NCBI GenBank assembly: GCA_003864495.1
Contig: PEDN01001377.1
Location: forward strand, 1-64,000
Reading direction: 5' to 3'
Origin: Nemopilema nomurai
Taxonomy: Eukaryota; Cnidaria; Scyphozoa; Rhizostomeae; Rhizostomatidae
DNA: 64,000 nucleotides
In this document: one piece after another, positions 13,601 through 26,100 of the stretch
How the letters are laid out: every line of letters starts with the position of its first letter
Numbering within the stretch: position 1 is the first letter of the stretch
Notes under the pieces: generated by a model
Told to the model about the DNA's origin: nothing
The model's input: the letters and a program-made list of their open reading frames with translations, nothing else
Database searches by the model: none
Translations under genes and position numbers: made by a program

Positions 13601-13891
13601 GAAGACATTGATGGTCGTCGAGAGCGCCGAAGACAACGGCCTAAGGACGAAAACGAAGAAGACGCTGAGAAAAAACGCGAAGAGCGCAGGCGACAACGCG
13701 AAGCGACTACGGCACAGAAGGTATCGAACGGCCCTGCGAAGGAGAAGCCTGCACCTGTGGAGGAGAAGAAAGCGCCAGAGCCAAAGAAAGAGGTACCGGT
13801 CATAAAAGTTCCAGAGAGGCCAGCTGTTGATTTGACGAAACCAATGTCCCTAAGGGAAAGACGCCGACTGAAGGAACAAGGACTCCTGTAG
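1172..13891 (+). CDS. TMOD: Tropomodulin-like protein with a long modular charged C-terminal extension (5' end outside window)
   Basis: Tropomodulins cap the pointed ends of actin filaments and bind tropomyosin. I join these exons: 1172-1367, 1871-1963, 2290-2537, 3088-3171, 3473-3532, 3939-4083, 4457-4689, 5201-5425, 6042-6281, 6478-6799, 7414-7596, 8709-8962, 11527-12372, 12603-12686, 13180-13230, 13580-13891. They total 3576 nt, one open frame of 1191 codons plus TAG, with every junction GT-AG and phase-consistent. Family signs are HDYVPFIKP (cf. DLVPY..K.KP), the acidic DLTEEEISCIENATEDELVEVA segment, the LRR strand LETLNLESNFITPMGIK and the final cap helix FTLLSFGYSFETRGPRDAMN. The actual start and the first tropomyosin-binding segment lie upstream of the window. 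After about residue 353 the protein leaves the tropomodulin pattern and continues for about 840 residues of basic/acidic modules. The assignment of the body is strong. The function of the extension is unknown. Confidence 0.88.
2025..2132. repeat. 33-bp minisatellite, three units, in tropomodulin-like intron
   Basis: GCATCGG recurs at 2057, 2090 and 2123, exactly 33 bp apart. The unit contains TTGACCTTCAACCTTTGACC, a direct repeat of the TGACCT half-site. Because 33 is a multiple of three, the reverse strand stays open and yields a repetitive peptide that is not a gene. Confidence 0.85.
4790..5035. repeat. (TTGTA)n-like pentanucleotide array in tropomodulin-like intron
   Basis: Degenerate TTGTA/TTGCA/TTGTT/CTGTA five-base words fill most of the intron between exons 4457-4689 and 5201-5425. 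Their complement, (TACAA/TACAG)n, fills the intron at 6822-7368. Confidence 0.85.
6300..6415. repeat. 17-bp GC-rich minisatellite in intron 6282-6477
   Basis: About seven units of GCGGGGCAGTGGAGGCT with single-base variants. The small open frames here, on both strands, are repeat translations. Confidence 0.9.
6822..7368. repeat. (TACAG/TACAA)n pentanucleotide array in tropomodulin-like intron
   Basis: Over 540 bp of five-base units (TACAG, TACAA, GATAC, TAATAC) make up nearly the whole intron between exons 6478-6799 and 7414-7596. The long reverse-strand open frames of Y, C, I, V and L are artefacts of the repeat. The array is complementary in sense to the one at 4790-5035. Confidence 0.92.
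7887..8195. repeat. Tandem duplication (~155 bp) with TTC-rich core, intronic
   Basis: Two copies begin with GAGTGGTAACCAAATCG and CTAATCGTTTCACTATCTTCC and continue into a (TCTTCTTCT)n tract ending CCTCTTCTTCCTCAAG. Read on the minus strand, the first copy encodes an acidic stretch followed by IRKIVKRLARFGYHSE. It lies in the intron between exons 7414-7596 and 8709-8962. Confidence 0.8.
8213..8268. repeat. Three 15-bp units, each with a perfect CACGTG palindrome
   Basis: CACGTG occurs at 8226, 8241 and 8256, in the unit GTCGTGAACACGTGG. CACGTG is the canonical E-box for bHLH-zip factors. The exact 15-bp spacing is direct from the sequence. Any regulatory role is inference. Confidence 0.8.
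9330..11450. repeat. 76-bp satellite array with higher-order structure, intronic
   Basis: About 27 tandem units of 76 bp fill the intron 8963-11526. The core is CGCATGTCGTGTGGAAAACT, then GGCAGATCCATACATTTACA, then CGCTGAAACGCAACTATAAC. Two monomer families are seen: the GAAACGCAACTATAAC type and the GAACTCGAATTAAACAC type. A distinctive monomer pair starting CTGAGTGAGCCAAAAATG appears at 10325, 10933 and 11239. The spacings of about 608 and 306 bp correspond to 8 and 4 monomers. Short open frames inside are repeat translations. Confidence 0.95.
13580..13891 (+). other. TMOD: C-terminal exon of the tropomodulin-like gene
   Basis: The last coding exon starts after a polypyrimidine-CAG acceptor and ends at a TAG. 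It is arginine-rich and probably helical at first (GRRERRRQRPKDENEEDAEKK), then has a proline/lysine hinge (APVEEKKAPEPKKEVP). It closes with a compact motif, KPMSLRERRRLKEQGLL. The closing 17 residues look like a defined binding motif rather than filler. I cannot name it. Confidence 0.8.
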
Positions 13892-16800
13892 ATTCATCGA
13901 TTGCACGCATCGCCTGTGTTGCTTCGAAATGTATCATAAACGCTGCTTTGAGGTATTTTATAGGTACATGCATTCAAGGAATTCTAATTTTGCTTATTTC
14001 TAAGTTATGTAGACGTTGCAAAAGACACTGTAGATTCAAAGGTTAAAGGTGATAGGTCGAAGCGTAGATCCCAATCACAGATATTAAGACAACGAGCTGT
14101 GACTTAGCTGCATATTATTCAAATTTGTTGCGACACTTTGAAGTGAGAAGTTGTATAGCCAAAGTAAGAGTTGTGACCGACAGCAGATTATAAAATTTGC
14201 TTACCTGTTGTAAATTTTATGGTAACAAGTCATAGATCACATTCACTCATAACTAGGTCAAAAGGTCAGAGGCCACGGCCAGATTTTCAAAGGTTATAGG
14301 CCAACAGCTACGTAATTGCAGCGAATTCAAGACTTACATAACTTACCAAGCACGTGTTAGTGTTTTAGTAACGTTGCTAAAGTACGCTTTGGGTATAGAA
14401 ACTCTTCCAATACGTTTACCCGCGTGTTTGTCCGACTAATTCAATTTATAATGCTTTTAACTGCGGGAATCCCGTGTGTTTTGAAAGGAAGCATCTGTTT
14501 GTTATGAATATTTCTCTTTTGAAGTTTGGTAAAAATTTTCAAAATTTTGAAAGTCTTGAATTTAATATTACCAAGACGATGAAAATATGAATTTATTACC
14601 TGGGTGTTTGGGATTGCTCTTTATAAACATTACTATTATTTGTGGTTTTATATCAAAGTACTTAAGGCAGCATGAACTTGTCTAGTACCATCAAATATTG
14701 AACACTAATTTAAGCATCGATATCAATTGAGCCTTAATAGTTTTGTAAAGAATGGCTTTAGTGACGTCCGTCTTTTATTAAAAATATCATTTCTGTACAT
14801 GTATCTTGGTAGTATGATTGGAGCTTCTTTCTGTTGAAACTTCAACATTATCGTATTTGTTAATGCTACCTGCAAACTTAATTAAATCAAAAGACATAGA
14901 AGACATGATTCGTGACAAAAGAGCCATGATGAAAAAATATAGAAATAGCTAAAAAGATAGGATGAAATTCAATTGATTTTGATACTAAAGAAAACAGATT
15001 GTTCAAATCAGAGAAGCGAGAGGAGAGTAAAGTGTCTTGAGGGTGTAACTTGAACTTTTCATCTTTTAAACCTACCTTATCTAGCACTTTTTGAAACATA
15101 TTTGAAGTAGACCAAACCTACTCTAGCCTTGCAAGGCTCTACTTAAGTGTGCACCTTAATGTGATACTTGAGAAAATTCGTGAAAAATATGATAGAAGTG
15201 AGTATATTACGTCATTAAAGCGTTTACAAGCTTTGGAGACTGGTCAAGAATTATCTATTCATATCTAAGAACTTTATATTCAAGTGAGGAGTTGAAATGC
15301 AATTACAAACGAATTTGCGGTTACAAATGAATTTGCAGTTACAAATGCATTTGCAGTTACCAATGAATTCACAGTTAGAAATGAATTTGCAGTTACAAAC
15401 GAATTTGCATTTACAAATGAATTTGCAGTTACCAATGAATTTTCAGTTACAAACTAATTTCGTCAAAGTTACAAAAAGATGACCAGTGCCATTCTTAAAT
15501 GAACAGTCATTCCGGAAGTATGAAAATAAATGATTCTGCATCACAGAGACGTTTCTGTAGGCAAGAAAGTAATGTCGGTTAAGTATAATGAAATCCATTC
15601 AGATGTTAGAAGTGAAGACATCGACACATTGTTTTAACTTGAGGAATGGAGCTACTGTCAATGAAGTATGTACAAAAAGTTGCTTAGTGTAGGTCAAAGT
15701 GTAAGTACTGCTGGATATAAGAAACTTTGTTGAAATGAGACAGACTGATTTATAATAAGAGAGAAACGGATAAACAGTACAAAACACATTTTGCATACAG
15801 TATATTGCATTTTGCATATTCCCTTTATATTGCATATGATGTCGAAATTTGAGGACTTCAAATGTTTTGATACTATCATCTACAGTCATCTTCTTAGATT
15901 TGATAGAAAATGAAAAATAATGCACACAACGTTGTTGTATACAGAAGAAGCTAATATTTTTATAGCTGACAAACTAAGAATTTCTTCACTTTTGGAGAAA
16001 ATAGTTTCACCAAGTTTTGGTGGAGCCTTATCGTCTTTTTATTTCTGTTTTTGCTTAATATTAGACATTTTTTAAATGATTCTGATCGATTCCAAATAAG
16101 TACAATCATACTTTGCATATATTTATTATGCTTGATCTTCTTTAACTGTCACCTTTCAATAGGTTTTTATGCTCATATTTTTGATCCACAAATCGAAGTT
16201 CATAACACAGAACTCCAATCACTACTTTTTCATTTTATCTAAAGTATTCATCTATCCATTATATATTTTTTTCTTTAAGTATCTCTTTAAATAATTCCTC
16301 TCCAAACTCTCATCTCCACCAACTTGCTAAGATATTGTCTTTAAGTCATCCCATCTAGAGTCGCAGATCAAAAGCAATAAGAAACACAGTTCTATAAATC
16401 ACCTTTTATGTTATATCTTCAATACTTTCGTTATAAGCACACCTCTGTTTTATAAACTATAGGTACATAGTAATTTAAAGTGCATATGCTTGTGTCTGAT
16501 AAAATATAAAAAATATCCACAAAATTTCACAAGTTTTGACGAATTTCTATTTTTATTTGGTAGCAAAGATATGAAAAGAAAAAATGGTAAGTAGGATAAG
16601 GGTTGCAAAAAAAAAATTATACAGGAGTCATCGAAATGTATAAACTTTCAGCAACATAACAAAAGATATATTAAAATGTCAGGGGGTTTAATAGGTTCTT
16701 GGCACTTTTAAGGGTGGAAATTGAAGAAAACCTTTGAAAACACATTATATTACGAGAGATCAAGGAATTAGATATTTTTTACCTCCATCGTACTATTTCA

Positions 16801-17158
16801 GAATAGTTTCCCTAACTATGTTGTAAGTTAAGGATTCTCAAGCTTTGTCCTTGATTTCTCGTCAATGGGAAGCATAAAAGATTTTTCTGAATTATGGCAA
16901 TAGACTTTTCTCTTCTTTAATGCAAAAATGCGCTGAGACCTTTAAAAATAACCTGACAACAGCAGATGCAATCGATCTGCGGCCCTAGACCAAAATTTAT
17001 GAGGTCCTCTAAAATATGCCAAAGAATTTTGCGTGATGCCCTCAATTCATCAAGAGCGTTTCAGGAATGTTATTTAAAATTTTACTTGGAGTCCTTACTA
17101 ATTGAAAACCTCAGAGGGCCCATGAATAAATGCGTCACTGCTGGTAGCCATGACAACT
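13892..17158. other. Convergent 3' region between the tropomodulin-like and QRICH2-like genes
   Basis: Two stop codons face each other here. I see no exon. The region is AT-rich, with small open frames lacking coding character. It should contain both 3' UTRs. I do not see a decisive AATAAA close to either stop. An 18-bp repeat lies at 15296-15465. Confidence 0.5.
15296..15465. repeat. 18-bp minisatellite
   Basis: About nine units of AATTTGCAGTTACAAATG with one- or two-base variants. Because 18 is a multiple of three, it stays open as an LQLQMN-type repeat frame. It has no splice or homology support as a gene. Confidence 0.9.
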
Positions 17159-20100
17159 TCAATCTCTAGTCTCGTTTTCATCATTCTTCTGCTTCGCTTC
17201 ACGACGCTGAAGGCGAAAAGGAACTGGTGGAGTGCTGGGAGCGAAGGTCTCTTTATCAAGAGGAGGCAGGCTAACAATTGACCTTTGCGAATCTGGGTTC
17301 GAAAAGTTGCCATTCGAATGCTGATAGTCGACTGTGGGCTGCAAAGAAAAGGTTCTTTAAAACGCCAATGAAGTTTTAATGAACAGCTTTTGGACATCAA
17401 TTGAGCATAAAAACATTCTAGAGATGGTAAAGAAAGGTGAGTAACACTGTTATAAGTAAAACTACTGGTTTATCGTAACACCTCTAAAGCGTTTTCGTGG
17501 TATACAGATGGCAGTAGCTTTAACTCAAGGGACACCCAAAGTATTTTTGGCTAAGTAACACTTTAACATTTTAGTCAATCTAGTTATATTGACTATCATA
17601 TGTCGGTCATAGAAAACGGGAGTTAGGAGATAGTGCCAAGATTTGCATTGGTAGATGATGGTGCAGTAGGTTATGACCTTTGCACTTTGCTATGATGACC
17701 CTTTGAACAGAGAGGTACTTCACAGATCATAACTATTACCATGGTCTCCTGACATGGATGCCCTCAAAGAAGGCTATCTATTTCTAGTCATGCTTCTCCT
17801 AGCCAGCATCAAAGAAGCCTAATCATATAGCCTGTAAACTAAGGCCGAATCAGCAATAAAACCAAAAACATCGTCTTCAGCTGATTAAAAGTACAATAGA
17901 TACATTACTGAACAAGTGCTTTGCAGTACAAAACTTCACAATAGCGGGAAAAAGCGGGACCAGTTTTCGCATGCTTCGCAAACCTCAGGGTATGCAAACG
18001 TCGGAAAATGACCTAAAGCTGACACAGTTGCGCATCGAAAACACTAGAAGGTGATAAGAAGATCGTATGATTGGTTTGATTACCAAATAAGAAGAGGATA
18101 AACAAATATTCGTACCGGCCTCCTTGCTTCGGCGGAACGTGTTCGAAGAAGTCCACGACGTGTTGAAAAATTGTTTTCCTTCTGGTATGGCAGGTCGGTC
18201 TGCAAAATTAAATGATGACGTAAAAGTCTGGGATGACAAATTAAACGGGGCTAATGCTTGGAATTGGAAATCAAAATTTGTTTCACTTTTTAAGCACCTG
18301 GTGAGAAATGGAACTGTCCCATGAAATACACGAGAGCTTAGCAGACAGCCAAAGGCCTAAAGACATGGGTCACGGCACCAGGAAGTGTCATACGACAAAA
18401 AAGAAGACATGACAAACAAACATGATATTGTGTTCACTCTGTTCTAATTGAAAGGTTTTCGCAGCCAAAGGTCAGGGGTCAAAGTGCTAGAGGTTAAGGG
18501 TCAAGAAGGAAGGTTGCGCTTTTTGCGGCATTCGTAGTGGTTTATAGAGGATAAAGAATCATATATATCACAGAGTCAGAAAGAAACATTTAAAAAAGAT
18601 ATATACATATAAATCAGGAAAGTCGCATACCAACTTGTATCTTCCACGGTAAACATTGCCATCTGTTCCAAGCAGCAAGTCTACGATTGTGTTTTCTCGT
18701 TTTCGTTGATCTATAAAGCTTCTTGAAAGGTGTCCAACCTCTACTCAAAGAAATCACAAAAGTTGAAAGTACAAAAATCTCTAACAAAAGGTAGCTTTCA
18801 ATCGTTGAGCTTTTCATGCTTAAATTTTCAGTTTTTAGTTTAATATAAAACTTTTGATTCTTCGACAAAATTAGTAAATTTTTTCATATAAAAGCATTTC
18901 CGTTTTAGATCTGTAGTGAGTTGATCCACTGCTAACCCCTATGGAGCTTAATGTTGACTATCAATATAGACAGGTAAACTGTAACAGAATCAGATCTCCT
19001 GCTCTATTGCATAGAAGTGGCGTAGCAAAAATTCTCTACTGCTTACGTAGGGAAAAAAGGAACAACCTTAGACTAAAATGGAAATTTTAAACGGGAAGCA
19101 AGTTGGACCTTATTGACCAAAAACGTAAGTATAATAATATCAAAAACTATAAGTCTAAAATTTAATATCAAAAACAGTATTTCACTATTCTGTGAGATCA
19201 AAGCAAACTTTAGTACTGTAGTACAAAAGAGGAGGCAGAAAAAAACATGGAGGCAGAAAAAACATGGAGACAGAAGAAACATGAAGGCAAAAGAAACATG
19301 GAGTTAGAAGAAACATGGAGACAGAAAAAACATGAAGGCAGAAGAAACATGGAGACAGAAGAAACATGAAGGCAGAAGAAACATGAAGGCAAAAAAAACA
19401 TGGAGTTAGAAGAAACATGGAGACAGAAGAAACATGAAGGCAGAAGAAACAAGAAGACAGAAGAAACATGGAAGCTCCTTATACTTGGAACTTGAGCAAC
19501 GAGTCTTGGTAGGTTATAAAAAAAATGGAAAATAATGTCAAGTCTAACAACAAAGAACAAAAAACATTAAGGATCACCAGCTTTGGTAAATAATGGCGGT
19601 TTCATTCCTTTCTTTGGAGTATGGACAATACTGGTGTGATTCCCACCACAGGCTCTTGTGACCGAAAACGGGTCTCTCCAAGTGTCAAGGTACTGCTTTC
19701 TATCCTTGGTTGAGTGAGGGTCATTTGATGATGCATCTTGCGACTTGTATTGCTGTAAAAAAATCGGGATATCTGCAATGTTTTTACCGCATTGTGAAGG
19801 TAGTAGGTGTATTTCGACAAAGCATGAGCCTCGCACTTGCGGTCGCTATTTCGATGGACGCCGCAATTTTTACGGCATGACGTAACTGCGTCTATTACAG
19901 CAGTTTCTTTTTAACGAAACACTCGTGCTGAGAATGGTCTATATTCCACATAGGGGAATATGACAGACTCAGCTACCTGGGACATTTCAAAAGAACCCTC
20001 AAAATACGGATCTGATAATTAAATTACAGTTAATCCTTACGCATATCTCGATCAAATCCTCAAATATTTCTAATAAAATCATAGCTGCAAGAGAAGAAGG

Positions 20101-23100
20101 TAAAAGATTATATCAACATTTAAAATATCAAAGATGATTTTTGATAATGATGATAATTGAGAAAAAGAGGCGAACAAATGACAGGGTGGTGGAAGAAGAT
20201 GATAAAAAAGAGACAAGAAGGAAATTGATTAATGAAGAAAGAGAAGAGACAGCTGAGATGAAAAATTGCATTGTTATTTTATCAAATTAACAACTTGTTA
20301 TGGAAATTAAGTGGCTGTAGGAGATTATAAAGAGCAGAAAAATGAAACAAATATTGATAATCCCAAAGCATATAGGAAATAATACGAAACGATGTACTGT
20401 GAACGAGATGTAACCGGCTAACCTGTCCTTTGAACTTTCTGTAATGCGATGAGATTGCTTTCCCGGTCCCATCAAGATGAACCGGACGGTCGCACGAAAT
20501 ACAATGAAATAGAGTGCTTAGCGGACGCCTGAATCCGGCCGCTTTGGTAATGATGTGTTGTCCGGCTTCGGACATTAAATTTTCGCGGGATTTCTGCAGC
20601 TGAGAAATCCGTGATTCTGAAATGAAAGGAAGTTTATCAAAGATTTGGCATTTCATAGAATCGTACTGATACCTGCTTTGAGGACAGTAAAGAAATATGA
20701 AAAAGCTAAAAGTAAAACCAAACTTATACATAAGTTCAGGTTAGGGAGAAGTCACAAAAATGGCACCTTATCAAACGTAGAAGGAAATTTTTAATAAATA
20801 ACTAGCAGCTTCACATTTTTGTTGGCTTTTGTAATTGGGCGAAAAAATTATCCTTCAAATTCCAAAAATTTCAGTGCGAAATGTTAAAGCCAAATACAGT
20901 TTATACTCAGAAAAAATGCGCAAGTCGCTGATAATTTTATCTGTTTGATCTCAAAACATCAAGAGAAAATCTCAGAATCATGAAAGACATTCATACTAAT
21001 TATCTGGAGAAAAATAAACAATTATTGACAATATATTTGTATAATTCCTTAGCTGAAAAATTTTCCTTGCATTCAACTTAGTCTATAATAATAGTATATA
21101 ATAATCTACGTTTCGCTTCAAGACAACCATATAGGCCCATTCAGTTACCTCGGAACAGTTACCTAGGTAGAACAATATGATGTTCAGTTAAACAAAATAA
21201 AGAAAACTGATAAAGGCCTACCTAGATACTTTTTAAGCGATTCTTCAGCAGTTGCATCAAGCTTATCTCTCATGCTGTCGTTTAATTTCTCAAGAGCCTC
21301 TCTTAGACTTTCTTCCTCGTTCGCATACCGGTCAAGCCTTTGCAAAAGATCCTCGATGTTCTTTTGTAGGCCTAATATCATTTGATCAAAGTCGTTCATG
21401 CTGACCTGGAAATATAATTTGTACGTTTAATCTTGAAAATCAAAGGCTGAAAAGCAAAATCTCTTCTCGAGAGAAATGATTACAGTACTTAAATGTTGCT
21501 TAAATCTTTCCTGAAATCTAAACTGTTCTGAAGAAAATATGATTTGATCGAATAAAGAATGAAGTGAGCTTACTGTTGCCGAAAGGTAAGGAATCATAAA
21601 GTGTGGCCTTAAATTTTTTAAATCAAAAGGCCAAAAGTCAAGGATTGAAGGACCATTGGTTAAACATCAAAAATTTTTCTATCAAGACTTTCTCCTAAAT
21701 CGAAAACAAGTATGGTCTAATAACCTTAATATTCGAATTAAATTCTACTGCACGTCAAAGATGTAATTCATGACTAGAGGTTAAATATCGAAGGTGAAAG
21801 GTCAGGATGTTACCTTGGTGTCGAGTGCCTTTTTATAAGCCTCGAGGTCAAAGATCGACGTAGCATTTCCAATATCCGCTTTGCTTCGTTGCAGTTGCTC
21901 CACGCATTCATATAAAGCGTCGATGAGTTGCTGGAAATCGAGGAGACAATAAAACACTCTTTTTTGGTTTGATTCAGCGAACGATTATACGGTTAACTGA
22001 AGATGATAGTCATTTTTACTTTTGCTTCGACTGTTAGTTATAAAACATGTCAATTGCTGCTAATAACATATAATAATCAAAAGAAGACGAGGAAAGAAAT
22101 AAAAGATTTCACAATAGCGAGAAATAGCGGTAACAGTTTTTGCATATTTAAAGTTTTGTATCCCAAAGCACTTGCTCAAATAAAAGATTGATAATGTGGG
22201 AAATGAGGAAGGAATGAAGCAAGGATGAAGGGAGAGGAAGAAGCAAATTCATGTTGGTTTTATTTTTGATGAAACTTTTTGTAAGCACTACTAAAATGGA
22301 AGTAAGAAAAGAAAGATATGAAATGAAATGAGAGCAGGAAGGAATGAAATGCGAAAGCAAAGGTTTCGAAATTAAAATTGAAAGATAGATAATAAAAGGG
22401 AGAAATGAAAAAAGGAGAAAACCATGAAGGAACGTAAAAGAAGAGAAAGAATATACATACAACGGTAAGAAAGAGAAAAACGTAAAAGACAGGAAGGCGT
22501 GGTAGAGGCTTTCTCTACGGCTTTAAAGGGTAAGAAACGAACTAGAGGATGCACTTAATCAATAAAGATGTGCATTGACAAGAGTTCATGCATAAATCAC
22601 AGGCATATACTACGTCATATGTAAATATCGGCTACTAATGTAGATATGTGAATCAAAGTCATAGAGAATATTAACAGGCAACAACCTGCTTCGCTTTCAG
22701 CTCTTTGTAAAAATAGCTTTGAGTTTGGGAAAAGGAAATGGCAATGAAGACTTGAAAAGATCGAGATGAAAAAAATGAGAAGAAATACCAAAACATGAAA
22801 GGACTAAAAGGTAGATAAGATAGATAGGTAGAAAGAGGCATTCTCTTCAGACTTACAGGATAAGGAACGGACTACTGTAGATGACTTAATGAATAAAGAT
22901 ATCTTGAAGTATTTACAGAAGTGCATTTACAAGGATTCGTGCTTTATTCCCGCTCACATACTTAGTCATATTCAAATATCGCCTTCTTGTGTAAATCATA
23001 GAGAATATCAAGAGGCAACTACCTGCTTCGCTTTCAGCTCTTTGTAAACACTTGCGTTCATGTTTGCAAGTCCAGTCGAGGTCTTAGTCTCCCTTTCATC

Positions 23101-26100
23101 AAGCTCAATCAAATGCTCTTTGATTGCATTCAAATTCTCGTCTACGTCATCAACCTCGTTTCCAGTATTCGCCAGCAGCCGATCAACATCAGCTCTCGTT
23201 GAATCGATCAGTGATTTGTTGCATTCAGCAACCTGATTGGTCTTCAGCGCTTGTTCTTTGAGCGCTGGAAGCAAACAAAGCAATCACAGCAATCATGATC
23301 GTAAGCAATCGAGCCTCTAGTGGGAAAACAACTTTACTCACGTTGTTGTCTGGATCAAGTCTCGCTTTCTGCCAATCTCAATTGCCTTATTCCATTCTCT
23401 TTTAATATCACATTTTTTGAACAATTTTTTGCGGTACAGAATTTGAAAATGGCTTTGAAAAAAGCAAACATTTTACGACATACTAAAAGCTTTTTCGTCT
23501 GACACTCCTCAGAGCATAAAACGTCAGAATAAGGTTCCGAAAGAACACGATGAAAATATATAAATATGTTATTTTTCTTTAGGCTCGCGGCACTGATTGC
23601 TCAACTATACCGGTCTTGTGCTTGCGTCTTTCTGATTGGCTTATTTCGATCCACAACTGGGAATATATTTTCCATCGTGAAGGGTGCAAAATCATTCTCT
23701 TCATGTCGCGTTTACATTAGAGAAATACTGATTTTTAAAATAGTTCTCAATTGTCATAATACCTAGGCCATACATTCGTTGATTTTTCTATTCTTAGACT
23801 ACACTCACTGTCAAAAGCCTCTATCAGTCAAACCCTCAAACATAGGTTGTTGTGCAGCACAATAGTGAAAAGTCCACAAATAAAAGCGATAAATTATCAT
23901 ACAGCTATGGCTTTCACCTAACGATCCATCTAGTGTTTGAGGAAGCAAAGGAGTTGCAACCACCAAGGAGACATGGAAATAGAACGGGGAATTTAAAATC
24001 ACAAACACCTCATGGTGTTCCAACTACTTTTGGCAGAGATTGTAGATTCATTGCTTTCCCACACAATCACCCGAGCCTTAAACAAAGTTTAGATAACATG
24101 TTCAAAAGCAAAAATATACGAAAACCTACCATTTAACTCATCTTCCAGACCATCTTTTTCTTTCACAGGCTCAACGTGTTTCATACTTTCAATCTTTGAC
24201 TCAATATCGTTGAATTTTGAAGCCATTTCACTCAACGTTTTTAAACAGTCTCTTAATTCTGCAGATGGATACCTTTCTTTCGAATTTCTTCCAGAACGAG
24301 GCTCGATTGATTGGTCTTCAATCTCCTAAAAAATTGTTTATTAGCATCAATGGACGAAATACAGAGACGGAGATGCTAATGAATGCATGGTAATGTTGAT
24401 TAGTGGCCACTAGTAAAGTGCCAAAGTGGTGCCATGGGGAGTGTCGAGGGAATTGTTTTCAGGGACTTCTCCCAGAACAGGAGGCGCAAGTTTATTTGGG
24501 CGGAGACATCGTACTTTTCAATGTGGTGGAACGAGGCGGATGGGAAAGAGAGGCGAATGGCGCAAGAGTACGGTTCTAGATTTCTTGTGTCTTTTTTGTT
24601 GTACTAGAGAGGTGGCTGGGTTTGTGGTGGCGATTAAATAATCAGTTGATAAATCACCGTCATGTCGAACAATTTTAGAAAAGCTTTCTTTGCTACGAAT
24701 CACTTGTTCAGACATGTTTTCTCTTTGACTCAAAAAGAAAATGTCGGTGGATGAGTGGCTAAGACTCGCTGTGAAAGAATGGTTCCCAGATTTTTCTAGA
24801 ATTTTTCTATCGAGAACGGCTTGTTTAGGCCTGGACGCCATTTTTTCTCATTATTCCTAAAACAACATCAGTCTCTCTTTGAATCCCCGCTAACAACATA
24901 TATGTTCACGAAATAGCACAAATAATTGATATTAAATCAGACGAAAGTCTTATTTATTTCCCCGCTTTAGGTTGGTAACTTCATTCCTCTTAAAAGCTTT
25001 GTCCCAGATAAAAAATAGTTTTGCATTTTTCTACCATGCCCTAATGAAAACTAAAGCCGAATTCTCTTCCCGGCATCTACTCTCTACTGTCAACTCCTTT
25101 TGGCGTAGCTTCTCTAATCCCTTCGATACATTCTTCATCTGAAATGCTCTTCATTTGCTAACCGTCAATAGAAATTTCCTAAATTCGAATTCTCCTCCAT
25201 TTTCCTCGTAGGTAGACGGGTAGCCCGTATTTACACTCCTTGCCGCGGAAATGCCATGGCAACCCCTTTCACGATTCAATCAACGCAAAATGTTGAGAAT
25301 CAAATCAAATTTTAATCGATACAAAAGAACAACGCTTAATATTCACCAAGAAGCCCTACCTCTTTCTCAAAATATTTCAACTTCCACCCTTAACAATCCA
25401 ATCGCTGTTATTAAGCACTTACCCTTTTAGCCATTCCAGGTGTCTGAACCTTTCCACCGTCAACTTCTTCATTTTCTCCCAAATGCGAACCTTGACCTTT
25501 CTTATGAATCTCCGCATCAGACCTTTCTTTAACTCCCTCTCCACTCCCTAGCCTATTCGATTCTCCCTCATTCACCTGCTCCTCCGCAGCAACTTCACCC
25601 TTGTCAACGTCATTTGCAGTCCGTTTCATGTACCCTTTTAGATCCAGTGCATCTTCTAAAGCAGACCATTTAACATAATCTTCTAATTCCTCGCGTCTAG
25701 TTAATTCATTCATACTTCCCTTCAAAGCTGCGAGTTCCTTCTCCAACCCACTGTAGTCTGGTTTAGACCTACCAGCCTCTATGTTACGCAGCCTCTTTTC
25801 CAAATCGCTCAACACATCACCGTTATCTAAACTCTTGTTCATATTTCTCAAGCCTTCTAAAGTCTCCTCGACAGTTCCGAGTCGTTTCTTAACGGCAGCT
25901 ACCTCATCTTCAAACCGAGACATTCCATCTAGTTTTGATCGAAGTTCAGTGACGTCATTAATCAGCTTCTTATTCTCCTGCGCAGTGTCACTTTCTCGAT
26001 CATTCTTATATGCGCCTTTCATTCTTTTTTGCTCGTTGGTCAATATATCCAGCATGGCGAATAACTTATCGACACCGTCTTCCAAAGCTTGAAGTCTTTT

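Noticed and set aside
19185..19560. FLLSPCFFCLHV-type minus-strand frames resembling a signal or membrane protein
   Set aside because: Translations of the 17-bp minisatellite in a QRICH2-like intron.
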